Source: Wyeomyia smithii (lineage: Eukaryota > Arthropoda > Insecta > Diptera > Culicidae). From it: a stretch of DNA of 64,000 nt. Of the stretch, positions 12,072-22,339 are shown one piece after another (positions within the stretch are counted from its first letter, which is position 1; each line of letters opens with the position of its first letter). The stretch lies in the NCBI RefSeq assembly GCF_029784165.1, contig NC_073695.1, forward strand, positions 196,503,357 through 196,567,356. Direction: 5' to 3'. A program made the translations under genes and the position numbers. The notes under the pieces were generated by a model. The model was given only the letters and a program-made list of their open reading frames with translations. It had not been told where the DNA came from and did no database searches.

Positions 12072-12607
12072 AGGTAGGCCTCCTACAACAAGGATCTGAA
12101 ATAAACATTACGAGCAGAAAGCGAGCTCATGGTTGGTTGGCCGCTGCTTTTCCTGCTTTTTAGTACAACTTTTTTGCTAGTTATTATTATACTAAAAGTT
12201 TGGGCAATATTTCAACTATCGATTAAGACATTCGTGTTCAAGATGTGTTGTGTGAAAGTAACAATGCGTGCATTCAAAAAATTGTAAACGTAAGCAGTCA
12301 TCACCAGATTGAACTAGTAAAAATAATTTTTAATCATCGGCATACACTTCTTTGCAGTCGATTCCAAGCAGCAAAACGATGTCGTTGAAGAATAATATGA
12401 ACAACAATGGCCCGATATTGCTGCCTTGAGGAACACCGAAAAAATCGGGAAACTGTGACGAGAAGCAAGACTCAATCTGCACACGAAGAACTCTGCCGCA
12501 CAAATGTGAACTGACATTACATTCTGTACGGTTTCGAGGAGGGCCGTGCAAGTTTTCGTATAAAAATCTCGTGGTCAATATTGTCAAATGCAGTTTTCAA
12601 ATCAGTT
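12072..12607 (-). mobile_element. Non-LTR retrotransposon fragment, duplicate copy 1
   Basis: From about 12072 (AAAAAGGTAGGCCTCC) to 12607 this segment aligns by eye, with scattered mismatches and small gaps, to 13880-14640. Both contain the block GAGCTCATGGTTGG and the same piece of reverse transcriptase on the minus strand. Two equal fragments 1.8 kb apart could be two insertions of one family or one local duplication. The shared end at low coordinates favours a common 3' border of the element. A foldback element begins exactly where the match stops at 12608. Confidence 0.7.
12330..12587 (-). pseudogene. Reverse transcriptase fragment (Jockey/R1-like), copy 1
   Basis: An 85-codon open frame contains SSQFPDFFGVPQGSNIGPLL followed by FILFFNDI and, at its end, VYADD (residues 81-85). 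These are RT motifs 4 and 5 of non-LTR elements with the usual Jockey-type spacing GVPQGS-x-GPLLF-x-ND, although the stretch between ND and YADD is shortened (about 15 residues). The catalytic aspartates are present but the rest of the polymerase is gone. The fragment is a truncated, dead remnant. Confidence 0.72.
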
Positions 12608-13746
12608 TATGGGTCATTCGATACGAAGTGTACTTGCCACTTGGACACGACCATTACAGATTTTGCTCAAAGTTGGGGGAATTATTCATCTACTGTCTCT
12701 TTGGAAAAATTCCAATTTTGGTGTCGATTGGAATACCCCCCGCTCTGTAGGACCCCCCTTTTTATTGCAAAGTCACGCAGTTTTTGTCAAAAATCTCTTT
12801 TTTTCTTTTTCTCACAATGTCGTAAGATGTCCGAAAAATACTGATAGATGATTTTTAACGAAAATAAACCAAGAAATCCAGAAAAAATATTAGTTTTGAC
12901 CGGAAGTTTTGCCGATAAATTATTTTTGTATTCGAAAACTAAATTTACATTTTTCGGCCAAGTTTATTTTCAATTTGATAATTTCATCGTGTTCCTTGGA
13001 AAATTTTACGTTAGAAACAACTATCATCCCGAGGTATTATGAGCCAATCTTGAGATATAACATTTTTACGAAAAAATTTGTAAATTTCGTAATTAATTTA
13101 TTTCATAATTTATAGACGTAAGACACCCGAAAAATAGTGATAGACGAATTTTGAAGAAAATGAACCAAGGAATCCAGAAAAAATATTGTTTTTGGCCGGA
13201 AGTGTTGCCAGATAGATTATTTTTGTATTTTAAAATTAATTTTGCATTTTTCGGCCAATGCAGCTAATTTTATTTTAAATTTGATGGTTTCATACCCCGT
13301 AGTAATATGTGCCAGTCTCGAGACATAACATTTTTACGAAAAATTAATTACGAAATTCAAAACTATCTTCGTAAAAATGCTATATCTCGAGATTGGCTCA
13401 TATTACCACGGGGTGATAAGTGATTCTTACGTAAAATTTTCAAAAAAATACGATGAAACCATCAAACTTAAAATTATATTAGCTGCAAATCATCTACCAG
13501 TATTTTTCGGACATCTTACGTCTATGAATTGTAAGAAAAAGAAAAAAGAGATTTTGAACAAAAAATGCGAGACTTTACAATAAACAGGGGGGGGGGGGTC
13601 CCACAGAGCGGGGGGTATTTCAATCGACACCAAAATTGGGATTTTTTCCAAAGTGACAGAAGATGAATAAAACTTTGAGCAAAGTCTGTGATGCTCGTGC
13701 CCAAGTTTGTGCTTTTTCGTGGTCGCTTCGTATGGAATGACCCATA
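12608..13746. mobile_element. 1.1 kb foldback (palindromic) element
   Basis: The left end TATGGGTCATTCGATACGAA is matched inverted by the right end (TTCGTATGGAATGACCCATA). The inverted similarity continues through the arms: CCCCCCGCTCTGTAGGACCC near 12740 pairs with GGGTCCCACAGAGCGGGGGG near 13600, and a TCTCGAGATTGGCTCATATT-type block at 13385 pairs with one near 13030. Within each arm, ACGTAAGA-containing stretches repeat. It has no coding capacity. The outer TA may be the target duplication. Transcripts would form very long hairpins. Confidence 0.78.
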
Positions 13747-13925
13747 CAGATTACAGAATACAGAAGAACTGAACCGGTCCGATCGTGTTTGCCAACATGA
13801 AATGAAATTCGTTTTTCGTACATTACATACGAATAAAATTTATTTGTGGCTTGCAAAACTGAAAAAATGACATATTTTGAAAAAAAGGTGGGGCCACTTA
13901 CAACACGGATCTGGAATAAACATTA

Positions 13926-14148
13926 GGCGTCGTACACAAATTACGTAACGCATGGGGGAGCGGGGGCGGGGGGGTTGAGTTTGCGTTACTTATTGTGACA
14001 AATGGAGGAGGGGGGGGAGGTAGTTGGAACAGTTACGTAACTGTGGTTTTACTTCGAAACCGCAATTTTTTGTGGGTTAAACGTTACGTAATATGAGGGG
14101 GGGAGTCTAAAATCCGGATTTTAGCGTTACGTAAACTGTGTACAACGC
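13926..14148. mobile_element. G-rich MITE with ATTA target duplication
   Basis: Imperfect inverted ends (GGCGTCGTACACA at the left, GCGTTGTACACA reading in from the right) each lead into ACGTAACGC. ATTA flanks both ends (13922-13925 and 14149-14152). The paralogous copy at about 12100 has the uninterrupted site AAACATTACGAGC, so ATTA was single before insertion and is a true 4 bp duplication. The interior has several runs of seven or more G and TTACGTAA palindromes. Confidence 0.88.
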
Positions 14149-14376
14149 ATTACGAACAGAAAGCGAGCTCATGGTTGGATGGCCGCTGCTTTTCCTGCTG
14201 ATTTTCAGTACATTTTTTTTGCTATTTATTATTATACTAAAAGTTAGGGCAATACTTCAACTATCGATTCAGACATTCGTGTTCAAGATGTGTTGAGCGA
14301 GAGTAACAATGCGTGCATTCAAAACGACACATGGCACGTTCAATTTTAAGCTATAGAAGCAAGCTCGTGATTTTAA

Positions 14377-14613
14377 TCAACGGCATACACGGCAGTCGAT
14401 TCCAAGCAACAAAACAATGTCATTGAAGAAAAATGGTCCGAAATTGCTGCCTTGAGGAACACCGAAAAAATCGGTAAACTGTGACGAGAAGCAGGACTCA
14501 ATCTGCACACGAAGGACTCTGTCGCACAAATGTGAACTGACATTACATTCCGTACGGTTTCGAGGAGCGCCGTGCAAGTTTTCGTATAAAAATCTCGTGG
14601 TTAATATTGTCAA
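14377..14613 (-). pseudogene. Reverse transcriptase fragment (Jockey/R1-like), copy 2
   Basis: A 78-codon frame nearly identical at its start to the copy at 12330-12587 carries SSQFTDFFGVPQGSNFGPFF and then FNDIVLLLG. A short deletion has fused FFF to NDI, removing about seven residues of the motif, and the YADD end is lost to a frame change (CRVCR). It is a dead fragment. Comparing the two copies would date the duplication. Confidence 0.7.
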
Positions 14614-14649
14614 ATACAGTATTCAAACCAGTATATACAAAATCGACTT

Positions 14650-17060
14650 CCGCATTGAATGCTGCGAAACTATGTCATTTTCAACTCAACTCTCCATCAA
14701 TTACTAAAAAAAATGGTATACCTCAAGTTTGGGACAACCTTTTGGTGAAGATATTGGTGTCTAAAATCCGTTCATTGGTTAACATGTACTTTAAGCGAGC
14801 ACATTTTCGTTACACTTTCCACACCCTACTTTAGTAAGGCGTAATCCTACGTCGAAATAATTGCTTCATTTTTCTAGGAGGCTTCATTTTTCTAGGAGTT
14901 GCTCGAGTGGAACTTTACAAACTTTCCTCTTCTATTTCCAACTAACAAAAAAAAAAAAAACAAATATTAACGAAGATAAAAGAAGAGTCGCCAATTATTA
15001 AACTGACACCATAATTTGTCTTAACAAAATAAAGGAGATTAACAGCGAGTGAAAAAAGAAGCCCGCCGTGTGTAGACGCTTTGTTTATCGCGTCTTTGAT
15101 AATCGCGTTTAATTGTGGTGCATAAAGCAAAAAAATGTGAAATTCGAGTGATAGTTGTAGTTGAGGGTCTCCCTTGTTGATTACAGTATGTTTGAAGTGA
15201 ATTACGAGTGAATGGAATTCAGGAATTTTAATTTTAATACAGTTTTCTTGTACAGTTTATCGCTCTGCAAATGGTCGTCTTAATAGCGCAGTGTTGTGTT
15301 GGTGACATTTCTTAAACCCGTTCGTGATCATGCGAAGAGTGTATTGTGTCTAAAGTTCATCGCAGTGAAACCTCTTCTCCAGTGTTACGCTGTACATATG
15401 CTTGTCGCCGATGGCAAGTTCTACTGAGAGGCAGAATCCGAGAGAGCGGCAACTGTTATCATGGAAACGGTTTGTTTGTGCTCGGGTGCGAGCGCGGCGG
15501 CGTGCTTGACTCACTGAATGCTGCTTCGGAGTTTGGTGTCTAAGATAAGTGCATACATTTACAGACATGTTTATTTAAACTGCTGGTGGCTTTAACCGAC
15601 ATGAATCAAATACTTATTTTATAGTATTCGCGTGTGTGGTTTATCTCACGGTTTCTTGGGCTGATTGTGTGCTTAGTATAGACGGCGCGAAGCGCAGCCT
15701 TTTTATACATTTCCTCATTGTTGATTTTCATATTTCTTACCTGAGAGAAGACGCGTACCGCACAACTTGTTTTTGTGATTATTTCTAGCTCCAAGCTAAA
15801 TTTTTGCTATATATTCATAGACGCAACACAATGAATTTAGGACGTTTTGGTTTTCGTGTTCGTGTTTGGTGTTGTGTTTTGGTGTGTGTGTTTCTGATTT
15901 TTATAAATTTATCTTTTTATCTTTTACTATATAATTTTGCGTTAACAATTGATATCATGGATGCGACCATACCCGCGTTTGAAAATCTTCAACTTTCCAC
16001 AACTCGCATTCGAATATAAGTCACATGTCAAATGTAATGAAGATAGCAACTGGATACCGTGTAGTGACCGCTTCAAACAACGTTATCGCGATATATATTA
16101 AATAGTTACAGTATTGTTTTTTAATATTAAATATACCAAATTTATTAATTCTAAAAAAAAACAAAAAAAAAAGAATGGTAGGATTTGTTTCAAGTACAGT
16201 GATAAATAGTTTTAGTTCGGTTTGCTGTGACTGGTGATCTGGAGATGCGTATCACGTAGCTTACTCTCACAGAACATAAAACCGATGCCTGCGAATCAGC
16301 TCGTTGATTCGCGCTTAGCTTTTGTATCTGACGATTTATTATTTGGTTTAAAAGATTATTCTTCACGCGCGGGATTTGAAAATATCTGATCGTATTGCCT
16401 ACCACGGCGAATCCTGATCTTTCCTAGCCCATCATACTAACACAAATACCCTTCCTGTGACATCCGTAGAGATGCAGAGGTGAACTCGGTCTCATAACAA
16501 CGTTTGTCGAACTAACAATCCTCTTCCTATTTTTCCCCAACGACTGTAAAGACGTGGCCGGCGCTGTTATTGATCTTTTTGAAGTGAGAGTCACTGAATT
16601 GTTGTACATTGAAGATGGTATAACATCCCAAAAACTATCTATGCAACTTCACTAGCTCAAGTCAATCACGGAGATGCAACTACGATATGTACGGTCGTCA
16701 ATGCTCAATGCTCATGCTCAAAATAAACGAGATTAACAGTATGCTAACCTATTCCCCGCGGAGAGATCTCAATTTGTAGCTCAGATAACAACATACAAAT
16801 TTCTGCTTCGTGCTCAGCCCAAGAACAATTCATTAACATTTAAAATGCAAGAGCACTCTATTCTCTATTTGTTCCAAATAATGAAATTATTATTTAAATT
16901 CGGACTCTGTGAAAAATGTTTTTCGACTATTACGATCTTGTTATAGTCGTCATAATCGACGTAGTGAAACTACAATCAGAAATGTTATTACCACCAAATA
17001 CATATACTTTCTTGGATATTCAACCATCGACTCATATCAGTTTTTGTGGTTTATATGCTG
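14650..17060. other. Mostly unique DNA, no gene identified
   Basis: This stretch has few obvious repeats. Around 15050-15600 the base composition rises and CpG-containing blocks appear (CGCGTCTTTGATAATCGCG, GAGCGCGGCGGCG), as in a promoter or 5' untranslated region. No TATA box, start codon and splice donor combination convinced me. Open frames of 60-72 codons at 15346-15543, 15606-15794 and 15804-16019 have no recognisable domain; the last begins with a hydrophobic stretch (FLIFINLSFYLLLYNF) but lacks support. Confidence 0.4.
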
Positions 17061-17064
17061 TTAA

Positions 17065-17274
17065 ATGTTTTTCTTTCAAGGTGAATGGCTAACGCTACCG
17101 ACGAACGATATCGGTCCATATTTTTCTAATGCCCAAAACGATCTGAACTTGGTTGACATGTGGTTTCAACAAGGCGGCACCGCATGCCACACATTGCGCG
17201 AAACAATGAACATTTTTGGGAAAAAACTGGTGAGCAATTCGTCTCTTTGGCTCTGTAAGTTGACAAAAAGTTAG
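17065..17274 (+). pseudogene. Tc1/mariner-superfamily (DDE) transposase fragment
   Basis: A 69-codon frame contains NDLNLVDMWFQQGGTACHTL (residues about 26-45). It matches the motif around the second catalytic aspartate in a well-known insect IS630/Tc1/mariner-related transposase group, normally WFQQDGATCHT. Here the aspartate position reads glycine and the next residues are altered, so the active site is destroyed. Neighbouring sequence yields no first aspartate block or C-terminal block. It is a short relic of a DNA transposon. Confidence 0.65.
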
Positions 17275-17939
17275 TGTAAGTTGTCATGCACAAACGACAT
17301 AAATAATGGTACGATTTGCTAGCATGCATGTATAACCTCTGAATGGATGCTCTTTTCTTCTCGTGTCAGTAGCGACTATTATTTCAACTTTTCGCTAATG
17401 TTTCTGCAAGCATGTCACAGTAATAGCTGGGATGTCATGGAATTAATTTCCGTATTTGATGAGCGGTGCCCTTGATATGAAGCTTTCCCAGGCTAAAGTA
17501 AACATTCCCAGCGAATAGCTCAAATACTTTAGGAAAATTTTTACTCCCCCGAGTGTCCCCACGGCCACTGCCATCGTTACATTTTTCTCATTTACCCAGT
17601 GCTGCAGCAGCTTTTACCGCCCCCCTCCTTCCACTCGCGCATCCCGGTGTGGCGACTGCTGCTGCTCCCTTGTACACTTTTGATGTGTGCTTTGCTAAAC
17701 ACCGCAAAAGTATTATAAAGAAGAAACATGTAACGAAATGTCGCAAAAATTGTAATCTCTGGAATTGTTTCTCGCGCATACTGACTCGTGCTCTCTTTTT
17801 TTCTCTCTTCTATCACTGAGGATCAAAACCATCTACAAATTTGAACCCTGAAGGAAACAAAATGGTACGCATTCCATGCTAGCAGATAAAAACAAGAAAT
17901 AACAAAGTGGAAAATAATTCACCGGACTGAGATTACGTA

Positions 17940-18077
17940 CAAGCAAAAGCTTCTCGAGCTGCTGCTGCTACTGCTGTCCCTGTTCAGCACACATTGTGCC
18001 GAGGGCATTATCATTATTCCGCGTACGATGGCTGACTGCATGCTGCTGCTGCTGCTTATGGCGGCGGGTCTGAAATT
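17940..18077 (+). other. CTG-rich tract with a possible signal-peptide exon
   Basis: An ATG at 18028 in a fair context (GTACGATGG) opens MADCMLLLLLMAAGLK, a plausible secretory signal sequence, and runs directly into a strong splice donor (GTGAGT at 18078). CTG repeats lie at 17959-17976 and 18042-18056. The frame is also open upstream without an ATG (KLLELLLLLLSLFSTHCAEG). It could be a real first coding exon of a secreted protein, or leucine codons made by a CTG microsatellite. There is no downstream exon in view: the I-type LINE begins 300 bp later. Confidence 0.25.
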
Positions 18078-18366
18078 GTGAGTCTCTTCTGCTGTCAGTT
18101 GATGTACTGAAAAATTAACAGACACTCAGTGTACTCGGTACTGGGGGCGAAAAAATGTTAGTCTCATGGCATACAGCAAGCAATATCAAATGCCTTCTTC
18201 TATGGGAATGTCCAGTTAGATTAATGAGCTGGGCAATGCCTGAAGTGTATATAATCAAAACATTCGGCTTCATTGATCTTTGATATTATGTATCCTCTTA
18301 AGAGTTATACCCCAAACAGTTTACGTACACAATAAAAAACGATAATTAAATAAAAAACTAGTGCAC
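18078..18366. other. Short unassigned spacer
   Basis: No motif was recognised apart from the pre-insertion target ATCTATCGTAGGAT at its end, which is the left target-site duplication of the following LINE. Confidence 0.5.
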
Positions 18367-18672
18367 ATCTATCGTAGGATTTTTTTTTTTTGTTCACACA
18401 ACATTTATTTGACACGGCACAATACAAATTAATGTTTTACGGAGCCAATTATGGTTTAAAATATGTTATAAGCTAAAGGCAAATTCTTTACCCTCGCTGC
18501 CGACTACGAGCTGAAACTAAATCTAATACTAAAACTAACATGTTTTTTTTTGTCCGAGATTCGTTTCGCTTTTAAATTGACACCTTGATGCTCTTCAAGT
18601 AGCTATAAACATGTAGCATATATGGCAAGTTTCGCTGAGCGAGATTATCACGAGTTGGCACATAGGGCTGTA

Positions 18673-20370
18673 TTACTCATTGTAGGCAATTGGTCTGTTA
18701 AAAATATCACCGTTTGTTGCACCCACCTTAGCCAAAGTTTCCCCTTTCTCATTGCCCGGAATGGAACAATGAGAAGGGACCCACACTAAGGTAATCTGAG
18801 AAGATTTTTCGGATAAAGCACTCAGATGTTCCCGTATTTTCCCCAGGAAATACGGAGAGTGCCTTACATCCTTCATCGATCGGAGAGCCTCAATAGAACT
18901 GAGACTGTCCGTAAAGATGAAGTAATGGTCCGTGGGCATTGTTTCAATAATCCCTAAGGTATACTGAATTGTAGCCAATTCTGCGACGTAAACAGAAGCA
19001 GGATTATCGAGCTTGTAGGAGGCGGTAAAATTATTGTTGAAGATACCGAAGCCAGTGGACCCGTTGAGAAGTGATCCATCAGTATAAAACGCATTGTCGC
19101 AGTTGATGTTTTTATATTTGTTATAAAATATTTTCGGGATCTGCTGCACGCGTAAATGATCCGGGATTCCACGAGTTTCTTCCATCATGGATGTATCGAA
19201 AAGCACAGTAGAATCAGAAGTATTTAATAAGTTGACATGATTTGGAATATTCGGAGAAGGGTTAAAATTTTGTGACATGTGATTGAAATACACAGTCATG
19301 AAACGGGTTTGAGAATGAGGTTGAACTAGCCTATCGAAATTTTCAATTATCAAGGGGTTCAAAACCTCACATTTGATGAGAATACGAGTAGTCAGATCCC
19401 AAAAGCGGTCTTTTAATGGGAGAACGCCCGCCAAAACTTCCAAACTCATCGTATGGGTCGAATGCATGCAACCTAAGGCAATACGCAAACAACGATACTG
19501 CAATCGTTCCAGTTTGATTAAATGGGTGTTTGCAGCGGAGCGGTAGCAGAAACACCCGTATTCAAGCACCGACAATATCGTTGTTTGGTAAAGTCTTATA
19601 AGGTCTCCTAGGTGGGCGCCCCACCATGATCCAGTAATTGTCTGGAGAAAATTTACTCGCTGTTGACATTTTTTCATCAAATACCGAACGTGACATCCCC
19701 AGGTGCCTTTCAAATCGAACCAGACACCAAGATATTTAGATACCAAAACCTGAGAAATCGTTTCACCCATTAACTGTAAGTGGAGCTAAGCAGGCTCACG
19801 CTTCGTAGAAAAAACTACTGTCTCAGTCTTCTCCGGAGAGAATTCGATACCTAGCTGTAAAGCCCAAGCAGACAAATTGTTCAAGGTATCTTGCAATGGT
19901 CCTTGCAAATCGACAGCTTTGGTTCCTGTAACAGAGACCACGCTGTCGTCTGCAAGTTGTCTTATCGTGCATAAATTTGCCAGACATGCGTCAATGTCAT
20001 TCACATAAAAATTGTAAAGAAGGGGGCTTAAGCATGAGCCCTGGGGAAGACCCATGTAGCTAATACGAAACGTTGCCAAATCGCCATGCCTAAAATGCAT
20101 ATGCTTTTTGGACAACAAATTATGCAAAAAATTGTTCAAAATTGGTGAAAACCCTTGTCGGTGAAGTTTGCCCGAAAGAATGTCAATAGAAACGGAATCA
20201 AAAGCCCCCTTAATGTCCAAGAACGCAGACGCCATTTGTTCTTTGCGAGCATAGGCTAGCTGAATATCTGTAGAAAGCAACGCAAGACATTCGTTCCTTT
20301 GGCACGGCGGAAGCCAAATTGAGTATCTGATAGTAGACCGTTTGATTCGACCCAATGCACTATGGTCGGA
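18673..20370 (-). pseudogene. I-type ORF2 C-terminal half: reverse transcriptase plus RNase H
   Basis: Reading from about 20370, HWVESNGLLSDTQFGFRR is followed by a frameshift near 20300. Then one frame carries ECLALLSTDIQ, AFLDIKGAFDSV, GLPQGSCLSPLLYNFYVND and QLADDSVV. A single in-frame TAG (19786-19788) interrupts it, and the same frame continues into 365 further residues: a C-terminal RT region (VLEYGCF, LERLQYRCLRIALG) and RNase H. The RNase H shows YTDGS (D231), AELATIQ (E264), FTDSLSS (D288) and WVPSHCSIPGNEKGETLA (H334). The fourth acidic site is glutamate where family members have aspartate. The product would copy RNA and remove the template strand. Confidence 0.88.
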
Positions 20371-22079
20371 ATCGTGAAATTTCACGACAAAAATCTGTAA
20401 GTCGGAAACCATAGATACTAGAGATTTCTTGTCTTCTAGAAAGTTGTTCTACTAAGAGGAATCTATCTTTTGGTATGAATGGTTACTAGGGTGGTCCTAT
20501 TGTACTCAAAATAAAAATTGTAACTTTTTTTTCTTACTACTTAGAGCAATATTGTCTTCCACAAAATTGTAGCTAATTAAATTTCAAGAAACTTTGTTAA
20601 AAAAGTTATTGCTCTACCTCGTTTCTTCATTGTTTTAGGTCAATTGTTCCAAACTCATTCGGGGTGGGTCTAAAAAAATACTATTATTGCTCTAGTTTTT
20701 TCAGCTTTATTCGGATTTGAAAGTGGTGTTCGAGTGACTTTTAGGGCGTGAAAAACTGCATATTTTGACACTAATAGATAATTGCTAACTTTTCAGAAAA
20801 AAAAGTTACAGGTATTTTTTCGTTTTAAAATGACACTTTTTGGAAGCACCCTACTCCTTTGTTTGCACATATATGCAACAACAACACGTTTAGGATGAAA
20901 GATCATAGTTCCACCTTCAAAATGCATTTTGTAGAACTAGTCAACTTTTGTTCCCTTTAGGGTTAAAATGCATTTAAAAACTTCGAGTTTTAATACAAAA
21001 AATTGCTTATCTAGCATTCAAAACCATCTAGTTATTCCAATTCGATTTTTATTTGGAAAATTTCTTCGAGTGACTTTCGGGGCATGAAAAAGCGTTGCAA
21101 CTTTTTTGGATTTTGATAATTTTTTACCCAACTTTTTTTTCAAATCGGACAACCAGTGCCCGTAAATGAGTAAGCCATAGACGTTTGGTGAGTTAACATG
21201 TGCTCGGAAATTTTAGCAGTGTTGAAATGTGTAACTTTGAAAAATCTTTGAAAAAAAAAAATAAAATTCATTACAATCCCATTTCGTACCAGCGAACCTG
21301 ACTTAAACCAGACGAAAAACAACTCAGATTTTTTAAAGTTACACATTCAAGCACTGCGCTAAAATTTCTGAACACCTGGTAAATCACCAAACGTCCTTGG
21401 CTTACTCATTTACGGGCACTGGTTGTCCGATTTAAAAAAAAGTTGAGTAAAATATAATCAAAATCCTAAAAAGTTGCAACTTATTTTCCGAAAAATTACT
21501 ATCAATCCCCTTCGATTCCAGTACAATATATATACACAATTGGAGGGAATAAGCATCCAAATAAAATGAAACTGAAAGTAGCTGCCAACATCTGCCTTTC
21601 CACAGGATATGTACTCTCAAAAATTGTGCCATAAAAGTGCAAAAACAGACATAACTCCTCCAAATTAAGAGATAACGATACAATTTCTTCTAAAAAAAAG
21701 TGACAATTAATCTTAGTTTGAAGTTTGCAGAACACTTGAACAATGGCAAAATTAAGATAAGAGCGTTATCATGCAAAACCACATTTTTCAGGGGGTGTTT
21801 TACTTTAATCCTTATAAATTTGTCAGATTCAGAGATAGAATTTTCCAATGCTCTACAAACTTGCTCGTAATAGCTAGTTCTACAATGTGTCGGAAGCAAG
21901 TTACCAAGTTCATCAAGAAATAAAAAAGTTAATTTTTTTATTTTGGTGTACAACCCCCTTAATGAAAAAAATTCATCGTCAAAATAAAGTACTCATAAAG
22001 CTGAGAAACTTTCTAGAGGACATCGGAACGCTAAAACCATGTGTTTCTTCACAAACACCAATGTCCTACTATTTTTGAT
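20371..22079. mobile_element. 1.7 kb foldback element inside the I-type LINE
   Basis: Two arms face each other around a centre at about 21285. Inner arms 21118-21250 and 21315-21445 share AATGAGTAAGCCA/TGGCTTACTCATT and ACCAGTGCCCGTAAATGAGT-type blocks in inverted order. Farther out, GTTGCAACTTTTTTGGATTT (21095) pairs with its inverse near 21470. AGGGTGGTCC and CAAAATAAAAATTGTAACTT (20490-20530) pair with sequence at 21920-21962, and AACTTTCTAGAAGACA-type blocks pair at 20445 and 22010. No protein is encoded. The insertion coincides with loss of about 1 kb of ORF2, so it may have arrived with a deletion. Confidence 0.72.
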
Positions 22080-22311
22080 TTCGTCCTACTGTGCGCCGGG
22101 ATATTTCTTCGTTTGAGAAGTTGAAGTTGAGATCTACATTTGAAATGAGCCAAGTTTCACAGAGGGAAAATGCATCGCATTTATGCTTATTAATCAAAAC
22201 TTTAAATGAATCAATTTTGGGGATGATACTTCTACAATTCCACTGTAAAATAGAGATAGAATCCTTCATCTCAGCCGATGAATTAGCCATCGAAGGATAC
22301 GATCGCTGCAA
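22080..22311 (-). pseudogene. I-type ORF2 start: APE endonuclease N-terminus
   Basis: From the ATG at 22311 the frame gives ISILQWNCRSIIPKIDSF (residues about 18-35), KCDAF and SLCETWLI, the first conserved blocks of the LINE endonuclease including the N (WNCRS) and E (CETWL) active-site positions. The frame is lost after about 75 residues at the junction with the foldback element. The start lies just downstream of ORF1 on the minus strand, as expected for a two-ORF element. Confidence 0.82.
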
Positions 22312-22339
22312 GGAGGGGCCATTTAGCAGTCAACTGCTT

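Larger units (their letters stand above)
13880..14640 (-). mobile_element. Non-LTR retrotransposon fragment, duplicate copy 2
   Basis: This is the partner of 12072-12607, from AAAAAGGTGGGGCC to CAAACCAGTATATAC, interrupted by a 223 bp MITE at 13926-14148. The remaining sequence matches copy 1 across the reverse-transcriptase fragment. Copy 2 has its own small deletion around 14430, where copy 1 has the extra ATATGAACAACAATGG-type sequence. Confidence 0.7.

Noticed and set aside
18673..19770. 365-codon frame as a host RNase H-like gene
   Set aside because: It continues in frame from an RT across a single stop and lies between target-site duplications of a LINE.
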